A stretch of DNA of 64,000 bases from Gluconobacter japonicus (GTDB lineage Bacteria; Pseudomonadota; Alphaproteobacteria; Acetobacterales; Acetobacteraceae), in contig NZ_BEWO01000005.1 in assembly GCF_002723975.1 (NCBI RefSeq), positions 1 to 64,000 on the forward strand, read 5' to 3'. Position numbers and translations under genes: made by a program. The notes beneath the pieces are model-generated. The model did not search any database, was not told the DNA's origin, and saw nothing but the letters and a program-made list of their open reading frames with translations. This document shows positions 1 through 8,890 of the stretch, one piece after another (the stretch's first letter is position 1; every line of letters begins with the position of its first letter).

Positions 1-239
1 GTTCACGACATGGGACGAAATTTGACGGAAAGGCCGCTGGCTTCACGTTTGTGACCAACGCAGGGGGCTTCCAATAGTATGGTTATTTACGCTTCACCTG
101 AAAAAAGAATAACGATAGCACGATAACTTTACAATCATTTCTGGTTACTTGACAAAAATTTGCCGGAAATAAGCCCATTATACCCCTGAATGTAGCAGAA
201 AAGATTGCTCTACACGTCGCTTCCTGTCATGGAGGCCCA
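1..239. other. intergenic leader, no gene seen
   Basis: No convincing coding frame. A TTGACA hexamer lies at 149-154, but the nearest TATA-like hexamer (TTATAC, 178-183) is too far away for a standard sigma-70 promoter, so no promoter is called. The region presumably holds the start signals of the RNA methyltransferase gene at 240. Confidence 0.4.
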
Positions 240-1355
240 ATGACGAAAAACAGGCACTTTGAAATTTTTCTCGCAACGTCCCCCGGTCTTGAAGACATGC
301 TCTGCGCCGAGGTGAAACTGAAAGGGTTCCGCCAGCCCAAAGTTGTTCCCGGGGGAGTGACAATGCGAGGAGGATGGCCTGAAGTCTGGCGCGCAAACCT
401 TTGGGTCCGGGGTGCCAGCCGGGTTCTGGCACGCGTTGCGCAATTCCGTGCTGAATATCTGAATCAACTTGAACTCCGCTCCAAGGAAATCCCCTGGAGT
501 GAATTGCTCAAACCTGACGTGCCGTTCCAAGTTGAAGTTTCGTGCTCATCTTCGCGAATTTATCATAGCGGAGCTGCAGCTGAACGCATTTCCAAAGCCA
601 TCACGGAGACGCTTGGAGCACCAAATTCCGAAACTGCACCTGTTATTGTTCGCGCACGGATCGAGAATAATTTCTGTACGCTCAGTCTGGATACATCCGG
701 TGATCTTCTGCACCGAAGGGGCCATAAGGAAGCCGTTAATCGCGCGCCCATGCGTGAAACAATGGCCTCACTGTTTCTGCGCAAATGTGGATACACCGGT
801 CAGGAACCCGTTCTTGACCCTATGTGCGGATCAGGAACATTCGTTATCGAGGCGGCTGAAATCGCAGCGCGCCTTAATCCGGGCCGCTCGCGGCAGTTTG
901 CATTTGAACGGTTTGCCACATTCGACTCAGCTGCGTGGGAGCAGATGCGCGAAGTGAAAAGCCAGCGCACCCCGGAATTTCACTTCTACGGAAGCGATCG
1001 AGACGCCGGAGCAATTGCGATGAGCAAAGCCAACGCTGAGCGTGCTGATGTTACAGCATATACAACCTTCAGTCAGGCTACTGTGAGCGATATAACGCCT
1101 CCTGCTGGCCCGCCAGGTTTGGTAATTCTGAATGCTCCATATGGCACTCGCCTTGGCGACAAAAAGAAACTGTCAGCTTTGTATAGAGCGCTCGGTACGC
1201 GATTGCTTGAGCATTTCAAAGGCTGGCGGGTAGGAATTATCACAACGGAAAAATCACTGGCTCACGCAAGCGGATTGCCGTTCCTACCAACGAGTGCTCC
1301 AATCCCTCATGGTGGATTGAAGGTCTTTCTATTCCAGACAGACGTACTGAAGTAG
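240..1355 (+). CDS. THUMP-domain class I SAM-dependent RNA methyltransferase (RlmL/COG0116 type)
   Basis: Probable base methyltransferase acting on ribosomal or transfer RNA in the cytoplasm. The 371-residue protein has an N-terminal THUMP-like RNA-binding region (roughly residues 45-155). A Rossmann methyltransferase domain follows, with the SAM-binding motif DPMCGSGTF near residue 192 and a catalytic-loop motif NAPYG near residue 297. Family members normally carry NPPY at the second site, so the alanine is a small oddity. The length fits the single-domain bacterial family (COG0116), not the much longer E. coli RlmKL fusion. The gene stands alone; the next gene is convergent, 4 bases after its stop. 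The family call is firm, but the target nucleotide cannot be read from sequence. Confidence 0.85.
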   Translation: MTKNRHFEIFLATSPGLEDMLCAEVKLKGFRQPKVVPGGVTMRGGWPEVWRANLWVRGASRVLARVAQFRAEYLNQLELRSKEIPWSELLKPDVPFQVEVSCSSSRIYHSGAAAERISKAITETLGAPNSETAPVIVRARIENNFCTLSLDTSGDLLHRRGHKEAVNRAPMRETMASLFLRKCGYTGQEPVLDPMCGSGTFVIEAAEIAARLNPGRSRQFAFERFATFDSAAWEQMREVKSQRTPEFHFYGSDRDAGAIAMSKANAERADVTAYTTFSQATVSDITPPAGPPGLVILNAPYGTRLGDKKKLSALYRALGTRLLEHFKGWRVGIITTEKSLAHASGLPFLPTSAPIPHGGLKVFLFQTDVLK

Positions 1356-1359
1356 TATT

Positions 1360-2271
1360 TTAGACAAAATGGGCCGAACTATATTCTTGAAGAAAGTACT
1401 CAACTCTTTCAATAAAAAGAGACGTGAAGGGGTTTGAAACTTTCGAACGAGCAACAATCGAAACCGTCTGAGGATGAATGCCGTTTTCTCGTAATGTGAG
1501 AAACTTGAGTTTTCCCTCGGATTGTTCCTGAATAATATCGAGCGGCGTCAGAAACGTAATATTTCCCGGCACAAGAGCCATTTGTCGCATGAGTTCAATA
1601 GAGTTGGTTTCAAGAGAAGGCGTAAAGGTCAATCCCTTCGCCGTATATAGATCCTCCAGGTGAGGACGGATCGCCATACTCTCATCTGCTACTACCAGTG
1701 GCCAAGCATTACAGTCTTCAAGACTGATGGATTCCTGATGAGCAAGAGGATGCTGCGCACTCATAACCACACCGAGGGGCACACTTCTAGACGCCTGTAC
1801 GACCAGTCCATTTTCTGATGGAATATCAAAACCTATTCCGATATCGGCCTGACCATTCTTGACTACTTCGACCAGATCATGCGTGCCATAGGTACTGACA
1901 TGAGTTCGTACATTTTGATGCGTATTATGAAAGTCTGTTAAAGCCAGCGGAAGAAAGGTAGAAACCGGCCCCACCATTGTGGCAATCGAGAACTCGCCAC
2001 GTTTCAATCCTTTCAGATCTTCCAGAATTTGGCGCGTGTGATTCATGTTCTTCAAAGTTTCACGAACATGCGCCAGCAAGATTTCCCCAGAGGCTGTCAG
2101 TACAAGCTTTCTAGGAAGGCGCTGAAAAATTGGGGCACCAAGATCCTGCTCTAACGCCAAAATTTGCCGATTGATCGCCGTGGAAGCGACGTTCAAGTGT
2201 TCTCCAGCTTTTCTTATGGAGCCGCAACGGGCGACTGTATCCAGATAGACCAGAAGTCGGCTGTGCAGCAT
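1360..2271 (-). CDS. LysR family transcriptional regulator
   Basis: DNA-binding regulator of about 303 residues. An N-terminal winged helix-turn-helix (about residues 1-60 from the chosen start, including GSIRKAGEHLNVASTAINRQ) is followed by a periplasmic-binding-protein-like effector domain (about 90-290). The reading frame is open 36 codons further upstream to 2379, but the LysR N-terminus always begins just before the helix-turn-helix, so ATG at 2271 is chosen. It is divergent from the TonB-dependent receptor gene at 2723, the usual arrangement of a LysR regulator and its target. It probably controls that receptor in response to an unknown ligand. Confidence 0.88.
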   Translation of the reverse strand: MLHSRLLVYLDTVARCGSIRKAGEHLNVASTAINRQILALEQDLGAPIFQRLPRKLVLTASGEILLAHVRETLKNMNHTRQILEDLKGLKRGEFSIATMVGPVSTFLPLALTDFHNTHQNVRTHVSTYGTHDLVEVVKNGQADIGIGFDIPSENGLVVQASRSVPLGVVMSAQHPLAHQESISLEDCNAWPLVVADESMAIRPHLEDLYTAKGLTFTPSLETNSIELMRQMALVPGNITFLTPLDIIQEQSEGKLKFLTLRENGIHPQTVSIVARSKVSNPFTSLFIERVEYFLQEYSSAHFV

Positions 2272-2461
2272 GGTAAAACTTTCACCCAAAAGATAAACAA
2301 TAGGAATATTTAAAATTTTTTCAAGATTTTGTACCGCTTTCGCACTGAGACGCCTAAAAGGGGGTAAAGCAGCTTTCAAAATAGTAGTGGCACAAAAAAC
2401 ACATTAGCCATTTCTGTTGGAGAGGATGTCAGAAAAATGCACTTACCCCAAGCACAACCCT

Positions 2462-2481
2462 TTGAGGTAACCCAACCTAAG
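2462..2481. promoter_or_regulatory. candidate LysR operator in divergent intergenic region
   Basis: The 450-base space between the LysR gene (start 2271) and the receptor gene (start 2723) contains an imperfect inverted repeat with arms TTGAGGT and ACCTAAG around AACCCA, the T-N11-A-like dyad expected of LysR boxes. Nothing else in this AT-rich spacer looks coding. The assignment rests only on symmetry and position. Confidence 0.3.
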
Positions 2482-2722
2482 TATATGTTATTCAATAGTT
2501 TTTTATTTGTCTGAAACTTTAAAATCTACCAAATGACTGTATTGCAAAACATTTCCGGCATTGTGTAAAAAGATCCACAAGTGTGGCATATCTCGTAAGT
2601 GATCTCTTTTTGATATCACTGCGAGGCAATTATTCGCCTTTTGAGGCAGTGCTCGATTATGTTACGAGTCCGTTATGGGAAGGGTCTTCTGATCGGAGAC
2701 CAGGTCCTGTGGAGAACGTTAA

Positions 2723-5155
2723 GTGTCTTGCAGCAGGGGAAGCCAGCAGGTTATGTGTCCGTATCGATCTGAAAAACAGTCTTATAAGAAGGCCCTCCTT
2801 CTTGTAACGTGTCTGGCGGGTTTTGGTTCAGTATCCGTTGCTGAACCAGTTCGGGCTGCAACCAGCCACGTCAAACACAAAACAGCTCACGCTCATGGCG
2901 CCGCAGTCCAGAGCCAGCGTGCCTCTCGTGATGCCGCTGTGACTGCTACCCCTGAACACCCCAAGATGCGTCGTCCGTCGTCGATTAACTCTACAGGGGA
3001 CGAACACGTAACTGTTTCTACGTCCCGTCTAGCACGTAGTCGCGGCGGCGGAATGATGCGGGTGGAAACAGCCCCTTACGCTATCCAGACCATTACCAAA
3101 GCCTTCATCGAGGCCAAGAGCCCAACCAGTACGGCACTTGATCTCATCAAAAACCTGCCAAGTGTTAACGTTTCCACACCCGATACATCAGGCATGCAGG
3201 GCGGTCGCATTCAGAGTCGAAGCCTGACCGATGCCGACATGGCCCTCATGGTTGATGGGGCACCCGCAGCCAGCGCATCCTACATGGCGGAAGATATTGA
3301 CTCTGAAAACCTTGATAGCGTCAGCATGATGCCAGGGTCTTCTCCAATCGACCTGCCTGCGACATCTGCTGCTGCCGGCGTAATGAATGAAACATCTCAT
3401 GATCCCGCCCACCAGTTTGGGGGGCTGATTGATTTTTCATACGGTACCAACAATTTGTCGCGCGAATTTCTTCGTGTTGAGTCCGGTGATATTGCGAAGA
3501 CGGGCCTGCGCAGCTATCTTTCATTCTCCAATACTCATGCAAGATCCTGGATGGGGGCCGGCATCAATCAGCGCCGTCACCTCGACTTTGGCATTCGTAA
3601 GGATTGGGAAAACGGTTCTTATGCGAAGCTGTTCATGTCTTGGAATTACGAAGACTTCGTAATTGACCGTTATCCAACAGCCGCTCAGTTCCATCAGTAT
3701 AAGGACACGGGCGTCGGATACGGACGTAAGGCTGAATTTGATCCGACCGGAAATGATTACTGGAAAAATAATATCGATCACTGGAACCAGCTGTTCCTGA
3801 GTGCACCAATTCACGTCGTTCTTACAGACAAGCTTCAGTTCGATCTACGCCCGTACTATAACTGGGGGCAGGGCTGGGATGGTTCTTCTGGTGGCTTTGC
3901 AAAAGGCACCACGAATTATAAGTCAGGTGAGACAATTGCCTCAGGTACGCCTCTGACCAGCTACTTCCAGGAAAATGGTGCACTTGATGTAGGTGCGACA
4001 GCCAAGCTTGGCTACGATATCGACAAACATAACCATCTTGATTTTGGTTATTGGTACGAAAATCAGGATTATACCCAGCACTTCCCAACCAGCGTAACAA
4101 AGGCAGACGGTTCAAATCCAAGCCCGAATGATGCCGCATATCAGGTTTACTCTGGAAGCAACCGCTCTTACCCCGGTAATACAACCGGATATGAAATTCA
4201 TTCGCTATTTCTTCAGGAAACAGCGAAGTATTTTCATGACCATCTCCTGGTCAACGCTGGGTTCAAGTATGTTATGTCCAATGTCTGGTACAGAACATAT
4301 CCTGGTAACAAGCAGATGGGTCAGAACCTAACTGCGCCATTGCCCCATCTCTCGATCAGCTATCACTTCAACGATCATCATCAGGTGTATGTGAACGCTG
4401 AAGGCGACTTCCGACAGCCTTCAGCTTCTGCACTCGGCAACACGACTTATACCGGAACGCTTCCAAAGAACCAGTATTCTATCAAGGAAGAACTAGGTTA
4501 CCGATATAATGACAAGTATGTCATCGTTGATCTGGATCTGTTTAATTACAATATTACAAACAGACTTCTCAGCACTTATCTGGGTAATAATCAGAGTGGC
4601 GTCGTCAATGCTGGTAATCAGACCGCACGCGGCTTTGACGCAATGCTTTCCACGCAGCCGATCTACGGGTTTAGCCCCTATGTATCGTTTGAGTACCTGA
4701 ATGCCCGGATGGATACCAATATTGCAGCATCCGATGCTTCGGGAAATCTGACTGCGTTTCGGACAAAAGGAACACAGGCTCCTCTCTCGCCTCACGTCAT
4801 GGCAAATTTTGGCCTGACATATGCTCATGAAGGCTTCTTTGCCAACGCCACCCTTCATTATACCGGCCCGCAATCTGTCTCTATCGCCGGAGATCAGCGC
4901 ATTCCGGGTTATGTGACCAATACATTGTCTCTAGGGTATCACTTCAAGCCAGTGTGGTATGCTAAATCTCCCACCATCCGCTTGAACTTTACTAACCTGA
5001 CAGGCTCCATTGTTCGTACTGGTGTAGTCGGCGTAGCCACAAATACACAGGCAGTCCGCTTGATGAATGGCAATCTTTCCAAAACGGGTTCAGGCGCCCA
5101 GTTTTATGTTGAGCCGCGCTTCAGCATGACTGGAACAATTTCCACAGCGTTCTGA
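2723..5155 (+). CDS. TonB-dependent outer-membrane receptor
   Basis: Outer-membrane gated beta-barrel for an unknown high-affinity substrate. The 810-residue protein starts with a signal peptide ending near AEPVRA. A linker of about 70 residues follows, then a plug domain (about 110-225, with IQTITKAFIEAKSPTS and LMVDGAPAA) and a long barrel that ends in aromatic phenylalanine (ISTAF), as outer-membrane proteins do. GTG at 2723 is preceded by GGAGA at 2711-2715; an ATG at 2753 gives a shorter leader and is also possible. The protein clearly resembles the receptor at the right end of the window (shared EELGYRY, NAG-QT-RG and PYVS-EYL blocks). Probably regulated by the divergent LysR protein. 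Confidence 0.9.
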   Translation: MSCSRGSQQVMCPYRSEKQSYKKALLLVTCLAGFGSVSVAEPVRAATSHVKHKTAHAHGAAVQSQRASRDAAVTATPEHPKMRRPSSINSTGDEHVTVSTSRLARSRGGGMMRVETAPYAIQTITKAFIEAKSPTSTALDLIKNLPSVNVSTPDTSGMQGGRIQSRSLTDADMALMVDGAPAASASYMAEDIDSENLDSVSMMPGSSPIDLPATSAAAGVMNETSHDPAHQFGGLIDFSYGTNNLSREFLRVESGDIAKTGLRSYLSFSNTHARSWMGAGINQRRHLDFGIRKDWENGSYAKLFMSWNYEDFVIDRYPTAAQFHQYKDTGVGYGRKAEFDPTGNDYWKNNIDHWNQLFLSAPIHVVLTDKLQFDLRPYYNWGQGWDGSSGGFAKGTTNYKSGETIASGTPLTSYFQENGALDVGATAKLGYDIDKHNHLDFGYWYENQDYTQHFPTSVTKADGSNPSPNDAAYQVYSGSNRSYPGNTTGYEIHSLFLQETAKYFHDHLLVNAGFKYVMSNVWYRTYPGNKQMGQNLTAPLPHLSISYHFNDHHQVYVNAEGDFRQPSASALGNTTYTGTLPKNQYSIKEELGYRYNDKYVIVDLDLFNYNITNRLLSTYLGNNQSGVVNAGNQTARGFDAMLSTQPIYGFSPYVSFEYLNARMDTNIAASDASGNLTAFRTKGTQAPLSPHVMANFGLTYAHEGFFANATLHYTGPQSVSIAGDQRIPGYVTNTLSLGYHFKPVWYAKSPTIRLNFTNLTGSIVRTGVVGVATNTQAVRLMNGNLSKTGSGAQFYVEPRFSMTGTISTAF

Positions 5156-5169
5156 TAAATATTTTTACC

Positions 5170-5207
5170 AAACAAATATCCCCTGAAAATTCAGGGGGTA
5201 TTTGTTT
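5170..5207 (+). terminator. hairpin terminator after TonB-dependent receptor
   Basis: A long, nearly perfect stem (arms CCCCTGAA and TTCAGGGG, extended by AAACAAATA / TATTTGTTT) lies 14 bases after the receptor stop codon. The outer A/T arms supply U tracts on both strands, so it may work in both directions. Confidence 0.8.
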
Positions 5208-5344
5208 ATAAACCCATTACAATTTAATAATAAAAATGCAAAACAATCGCTGCTTATCTAACGTGGCGAGCAGGTGACGCGGCTTAGGTTGTATTTTCCA
5301 AAGAGCCATGACAAGACCCGAGTAGATGATCGTCAGATGCTAAG

Positions 5345-5919
5345 CTAAATATTTTCATCAATCGCAATGGGCTTTGTTGGCGGAACTCAGTGGTATCACA
5401 AGGGCATTCTTCCCGTGGATGATGGAAGGTATGGTTGCTCACGAGCTCTTCGATCGCAAGACGATGATCGACGCGACCTATCTGAAGGCGCATCGTACGG
5501 CTTCCAATCTGCAGGTAAAAAAGATACGGGTCGTCTGATCGGCCCGAAAGGCGGAATGAACACCAAGTTTAATTCCATTAGCCCATTAACGGTGCGAACA
5601 ATCACCCTTTGAGCTTCTTCATGACTGCAAGGGCAGACCATTAATTATATCAATGCCGCCGCTTTGTTCGATAAGTGCTGAAGGTTCAACGACTGCTCGT
5701 CGACCAGACTATAATGCCGACAGGTCCAAGGGTTCCTTGCAGGAAAAAGTATCAAGCCCTGTATTTAGAGGTAAACATCCTGGAACAGCGCCCTCAAATA
5801 CGGCAAGCGCCGCTACAAACGTATACAGATCATGTTCGAACGTCTTCAAGGACTGGCACCGCGTTACAACCTTCTTCTACACGGTTATACTCGCTACCCC
5901 AGTAATTTTCGGAATCTAA
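5345..5919 (+). pseudogene. decayed IS5-family transposase relic
   Basis: Broken remains of a transposase, spread over several frames. Blocks align by eye with the IS5-type transposase at 55.2-55.9 kb: FINRNGLCWRN, then ATYLKAHRTASNLQ, then GRLIGPKGGMNTK, and a C-terminal tail ending in ATPVIFGI against AATVIFWL. Internal deletions, frameshifts and stop codons make it non-functional. Divergence between the two copies is high, so this is an old insertion. No clear terminal repeats remain. It fills most of the 900-base gap between the receptor and the isochorismatase-like gene; 5920-6054 holds only a weak 8-bp hairpin at 6008-6027. Confidence 0.8.
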
Positions 5920-6054
5920 TCCATGAAGACGACAGCAAAGATGCAGGGTTATCACGTAACTAAAAGTAAAAAATTTTAGGAAGCCTCAGGATAGTGGAAC
6001 ACGTTACGGTATATGCTCACATATGCCCTTTCGACTTCCTGCGTATTTGAAATA

Positions 6055-6834
6055 TTATGCTTCAGTTATAAGTTTGGATTTCAAGTTTTTCACAAGATCA
6101 GATCCGGATGCGACAAACCCATAACATTGCCGGACATTGTAGAGTGTAGCCTGCTCACAAAACTCCGGAGAGGTTGTCGCTGAGCAATCATTGAGAAGAA
6201 TACAATCATACCCCAGACACCCTGCATCCGTGAGCGTACTTAGAACGCATTGATCGCTGTTGACGCCGGCAAAAAGCAGGGTCTCCACACGCAGGTTTCT
6301 CAGGATCCCTTCAAGAGGAGTATCCCAAAAGCCACTCATCCTGTATTTTGCAACATGAATATCCTCTGCCTCGACGTGTAGTTCGTCGATAATGGCAGCA
6401 TTCCAGCTCCCATCTTCAAGCACTTTCCTGTCTGCTGCGCCCAATGCAGATCCGATGCCCTTATTTTCCCCGGCCGGATCGTAAACATGCAGCACTGAGG
6501 GAGGCAGGTTGAGTTTATCCGGACGATTGCCCCAGTTCAGCCAGATGACCGGAACATCATGCTCTCGCAGGACAGGAAGGAGCGTCTGTAAAGGCTTGAT
6601 GGGGCGACGCGCGGCAGAAATATCGACACCAATAGAGGCGAGCCAGCCTTCAGAATGACAGAAATCGTTCTGCATATCGATGACGATGATCGCAGTTTTT
6701 GCCAGATCAAGAGTCAGACTTTGTGGAACGGATGGAAGACTGACAGTTCTGGATTTACGGTCTGGTCGTAGCAGACTGATAGAAGCCTCTGTGGCACCCC
6801 AACTGTTAGCATATGTGCTACCCAGACGTCTCAT
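6055..6834 (-). CDS. isochorismatase-family cysteine hydrolase (amidase)
   Basis: Cytoplasmic hydrolase of 259 residues with the isochorismatase-like fold. The catalytic triad is visible: Asp53 in VIDMQNDFC, Lys163 in VAKYRMSGFW and Cys196 in GVNSDQCVLST. Family members hydrolyse C-N bonds, for example ureidoacrylate in pyrimidine breakdown (RutB), biuret, N-carbamoylsarcosine or nicotinamide. The N-terminus is about 40 residues longer than in nicotinamidases, closer to RutB/biuret-hydrolase-like proteins. It is the last gene of a seven-gene minus-strand operon and overlaps the cupin stop codon by four bases. With a cytosine-deaminase-like gene in the same operon, a ring-opened ureide or amide is a likely substrate, but this is inference. 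Confidence 0.85.
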   Translation of the reverse strand: MRRLGSTYANSWGATEASISLLRPDRKSRTVSLPSVPQSLTLDLAKTAIIVIDMQNDFCHSEGWLASIGVDISAARRPIKPLQTLLPVLREHDVPVIWLNWGNRPDKLNLPPSVLHVYDPAGENKGIGSALGAADRKVLEDGSWNAAIIDELHVEAEDIHVAKYRMSGFWDTPLEGILRNLRVETLLFAGVNSDQCVLSTLTDAGCLGYDCILLNDCSATTSPEFCEQATLYNVRQCYGFVASGSDLVKNLKSKLITEA

Positions 6835-7256
6835 TGACTCCCTCCGCAGAGTACAGCCAGGTCTTGAGCGTCCAGCTTAACGGGAATACCGCTACGAATT
6901 AAGTCGCCAAAAGCTTCATCCGGTGTCATGACAGTCAGCGTATAAAGCTTACTGGTGCCAGTGTTCTCCAGAACATGTTCCGAGCCAGGTTTAACCAGAA
7001 GAGCGTCTCCGGCTTTCAGCTCACAGCTTTTGCCGTCACACCAGGCGCGACCCGTACCCGAAAGAACGAAAAACATTTCGTCAGCGTCTGTATGTGTATT
7101 CGGAGGCGTGGCTCCTCCGGGTTCAAAGATTTCCACGACTGCGATGGAAGAATAATCACCAGCTTTCCTATCAAACAGGATGGCAAAGTAATTGGTTGAG
7201 TCCGGCGCAATCCGGAAGGCTTCAACACTATCGGGGCTGCATTTTGCAAAAGACAT
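6831..7256 (-). CDS. cupin-domain protein
   Basis: Small single-domain cupin of about 141 residues. The second cupin motif (GDALLVKPGSEHVLEN) is intact. The first motif reads THTDADEMFFVLSG, with H-x-D in place of H-x-H but the following glutamate kept, so metal binding may be altered. ATG at 7256 is preferred because it opens just after the preceding stop codon; the frame stays open to 7313. Cupins in catabolic operons act as small dioxygenases, isomerases or metabolite-binding proteins, and sequence alone cannot decide between these. It sits between the CocE-type hydrolase and the isochorismatase-like amidase. Confidence 0.75.
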   Translation of the reverse strand: MSFAKCSPDSVEAFRIAPDSTNYFAILFDRKAGDYSSIAVVEIFEPGGATPPNTHTDADEMFFVLSGTGRAWCDGKSCELKAGDALLVKPGSEHVLENTGTSKLYTLTVMTPDEAFGDLIRSGIPVKLDAQDLAVLCGGSQ

Positions 7257-7261
7257 GAGAG

Positions 7262-8890
7262 TTAGCTTTCCTGTTTGAGCCAAGGAAGAAGAAGATAGGT
7301 GCCGGAACCGCATTTCAGATGAACTGTTGTGACCCGCTGCTGATCCAGCGTCGCCGCGATGGGGCTGCCGCCTGTACCGGGATTGATCGGAAAGACCGGA
7401 AAGCAGGCGAGGGAGAGGGACAGCCTGAGCCGTTCACCCTTTTTGAGGGTCAAGCATGTGCCACGCATCGGAAGGAGAGTCTGACCGGGCTTAGCCAAGG
7501 CATAGCCTTCGGCAAGCGGGTGAACCTTTCCGTGACTGTCCACACGAGACAGAGTGGCGTGGATATCGAAGCTCTCGTATTCGCTTTCGAACTCGAAACA
7601 GCCTGTGACAGTCCCTGCCAGAAGTCTGTCCGTCTCCTGCAGGGGTGTCGTAAAGGTCAGCACGTCTGACCGAGCGTCTGTTCGCGCCCGATCTATGGGG
7701 CCGCCGGGAAAGCCAAAGCTGCCGCCACACGGCGCTGCCGGACGCCACGGATCAAGAGTGAGGCTTTCCGACAAAGCCAACACATCATCAGGCACCGCAT
7801 GAGCCAAGGCGCCATCTCGGGTATCAATGGCGGCGCGCCCACTCCCATATGGAAATGCCTGTGTGTTTCCTTCTGGAAGGTCTTGCAGATCCTGCCACTG
7901 GCACGCCCCCATGTCGAAAAGGCGGACAGGAGCAACCTGCTGTTCAGGTTCTGATTTCAGCCATTGATCGAAGAACCTGATCTGTTGCTGATCAATGTCT
8001 GTAATCGCATCGTCACCAACGTCCACATCCCCGATATGGCGGTCCCAGGGGAAATGCGCCCATGGTCCGACAATGAGCCGGGTCGGCGTGTGGGGAGAAA
8101 GCGCGCGATAAGCTTCGAGCGTTCCAGGGAGATGACTGTCATACCACCCGCCGATCAGCAGGACCCCTGGTGCTAATTCTGCAATATCGCTTAAGCGACT
8201 AGCGGGAGAGATTTTGTCCCAGTACGCATCACCGGGAGGCGTGTCTCGCCAGCAGGTGTAATGACTATACTTGGCCAGTAAGGCGTCATGCGCCGGAACG
8301 GTAGGCTGACGTCCATTGAAGGACGTCCCGCGGCTGGCAGCAAACAGGATCTGCTGAGCCTCGTAGTCTCCCTTGAGACGGGCCGTTTCCGCCGCGAGCT
8401 GTGTGGCCCATCCGATGTTCGCACGCATCGCGAAAGCGCCATTCTCGTACGCCCAGTCACGATCCAATTGCCAGCCAATCATGGCAGGTGCAATCGCCTT
8501 CAGCGCCTCAGGCTTTTCGCCGGCTGCCAGTAGCTGATTGCTCCCTTGGAAGGAAAAGCCAAACATGCCGACACGGCCATTGCTTCGAGGAAGCGAAGCG
8601 GCCCAGGCAATCGTATCGGCGCCATCTTCTGCTTCATGCTCGAAAAGAATGAACTCACCACCTGAGTCTCCACGACCACGGACGTCCTGCATGACGACAA
8701 TATAATCGTGACGGGCATACCATTCGGGCGGCGCATAGCAGAGAGACGTACCAATCTTCCGACCATACGCCTGACGCATGAGAAGAACGGGGAAAGGACC
8801 ATCTCCTTCCGGCTCCCAGATATCCGCCACAAGACGAATACCATCCCGTGTCAGCATGGCTTCCGTACGACGCGGCTTGAGAGCAACCAT
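7262..8890 (-). CDS. CocE/NonD-type serine hydrolase (X-Pro dipeptidyl-peptidase family)
   Basis: Alpha/beta hydrolase of about 542 residues. The N-terminal catalytic domain carries the nucleophile motif GFSFQG and the strand MQDVRGRGDSGGEF typical of cocaine esterase and glutaryl-7-ACA acylase relatives. The acid/base region includes LIGGWYDSHLPG and VGPWAHFPWD (likely Asp and His of the triad). A C-terminal jelly-roll (PepX_C) occupies about the last 220 residues. ATG 8890 overlaps the upstream stop codon (ATGA) and is chosen over the longer open frame to 8989. No signal peptide is seen, so it probably acts in the cytoplasm on an ester or amide. It is part of the importer operon, so its substrate should be what the ABC system brings in or a derivative. 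Confidence 0.85.
   Translation of the reverse strand: MVALKPRRTEAMLTRDGIRLVADIWEPEGDGPFPVLLMRQAYGRKIGTSLCYAPPEWYARHDYIVVMQDVRGRGDSGGEFILFEHEAEDGADTIAWAASLPRSNGRVGMFGFSFQGSNQLLAAGEKPEALKAIAPAMIGWQLDRDWAYENGAFAMRANIGWATQLAAETARLKGDYEAQQILFAASRGTSFNGRQPTVPAHDALLAKYSHYTCWRDTPPGDAYWDKISPASRLSDIAELAPGVLLIGGWYDSHLPGTLEAYRALSPHTPTRLIVGPWAHFPWDRHIGDVDVGDDAITDIDQQQIRFFDQWLKSEPEQQVAPVRLFDMGACQWQDLQDLPEGNTQAFPYGSGRAAIDTRDGALAHAVPDDVLALSESLTLDPWRPAAPCGGSFGFPGGPIDRARTDARSDVLTFTTPLQETDRLLAGTVTGCFEFESEYESFDIHATLSRVDSHGKVHPLAEGYALAKPGQTLLPMRGTCLTLKKGERLRLSLSLACFPVFPINPGTGGSPIAATLDQQRVTTVHLKCGSGTYLLLPWLKQES

Noticed and set aside
149-183. TTGACA / TTATAC pair before the RNA methyltransferase
   Set aside because: The hexamers are about 23 bases apart, too far for a sigma-70 promoter.
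2583-2807. 74-codon frame before the TonB receptor
   Set aside because: It overlaps the receptor start in another frame and has no ribosome-binding site or known features.
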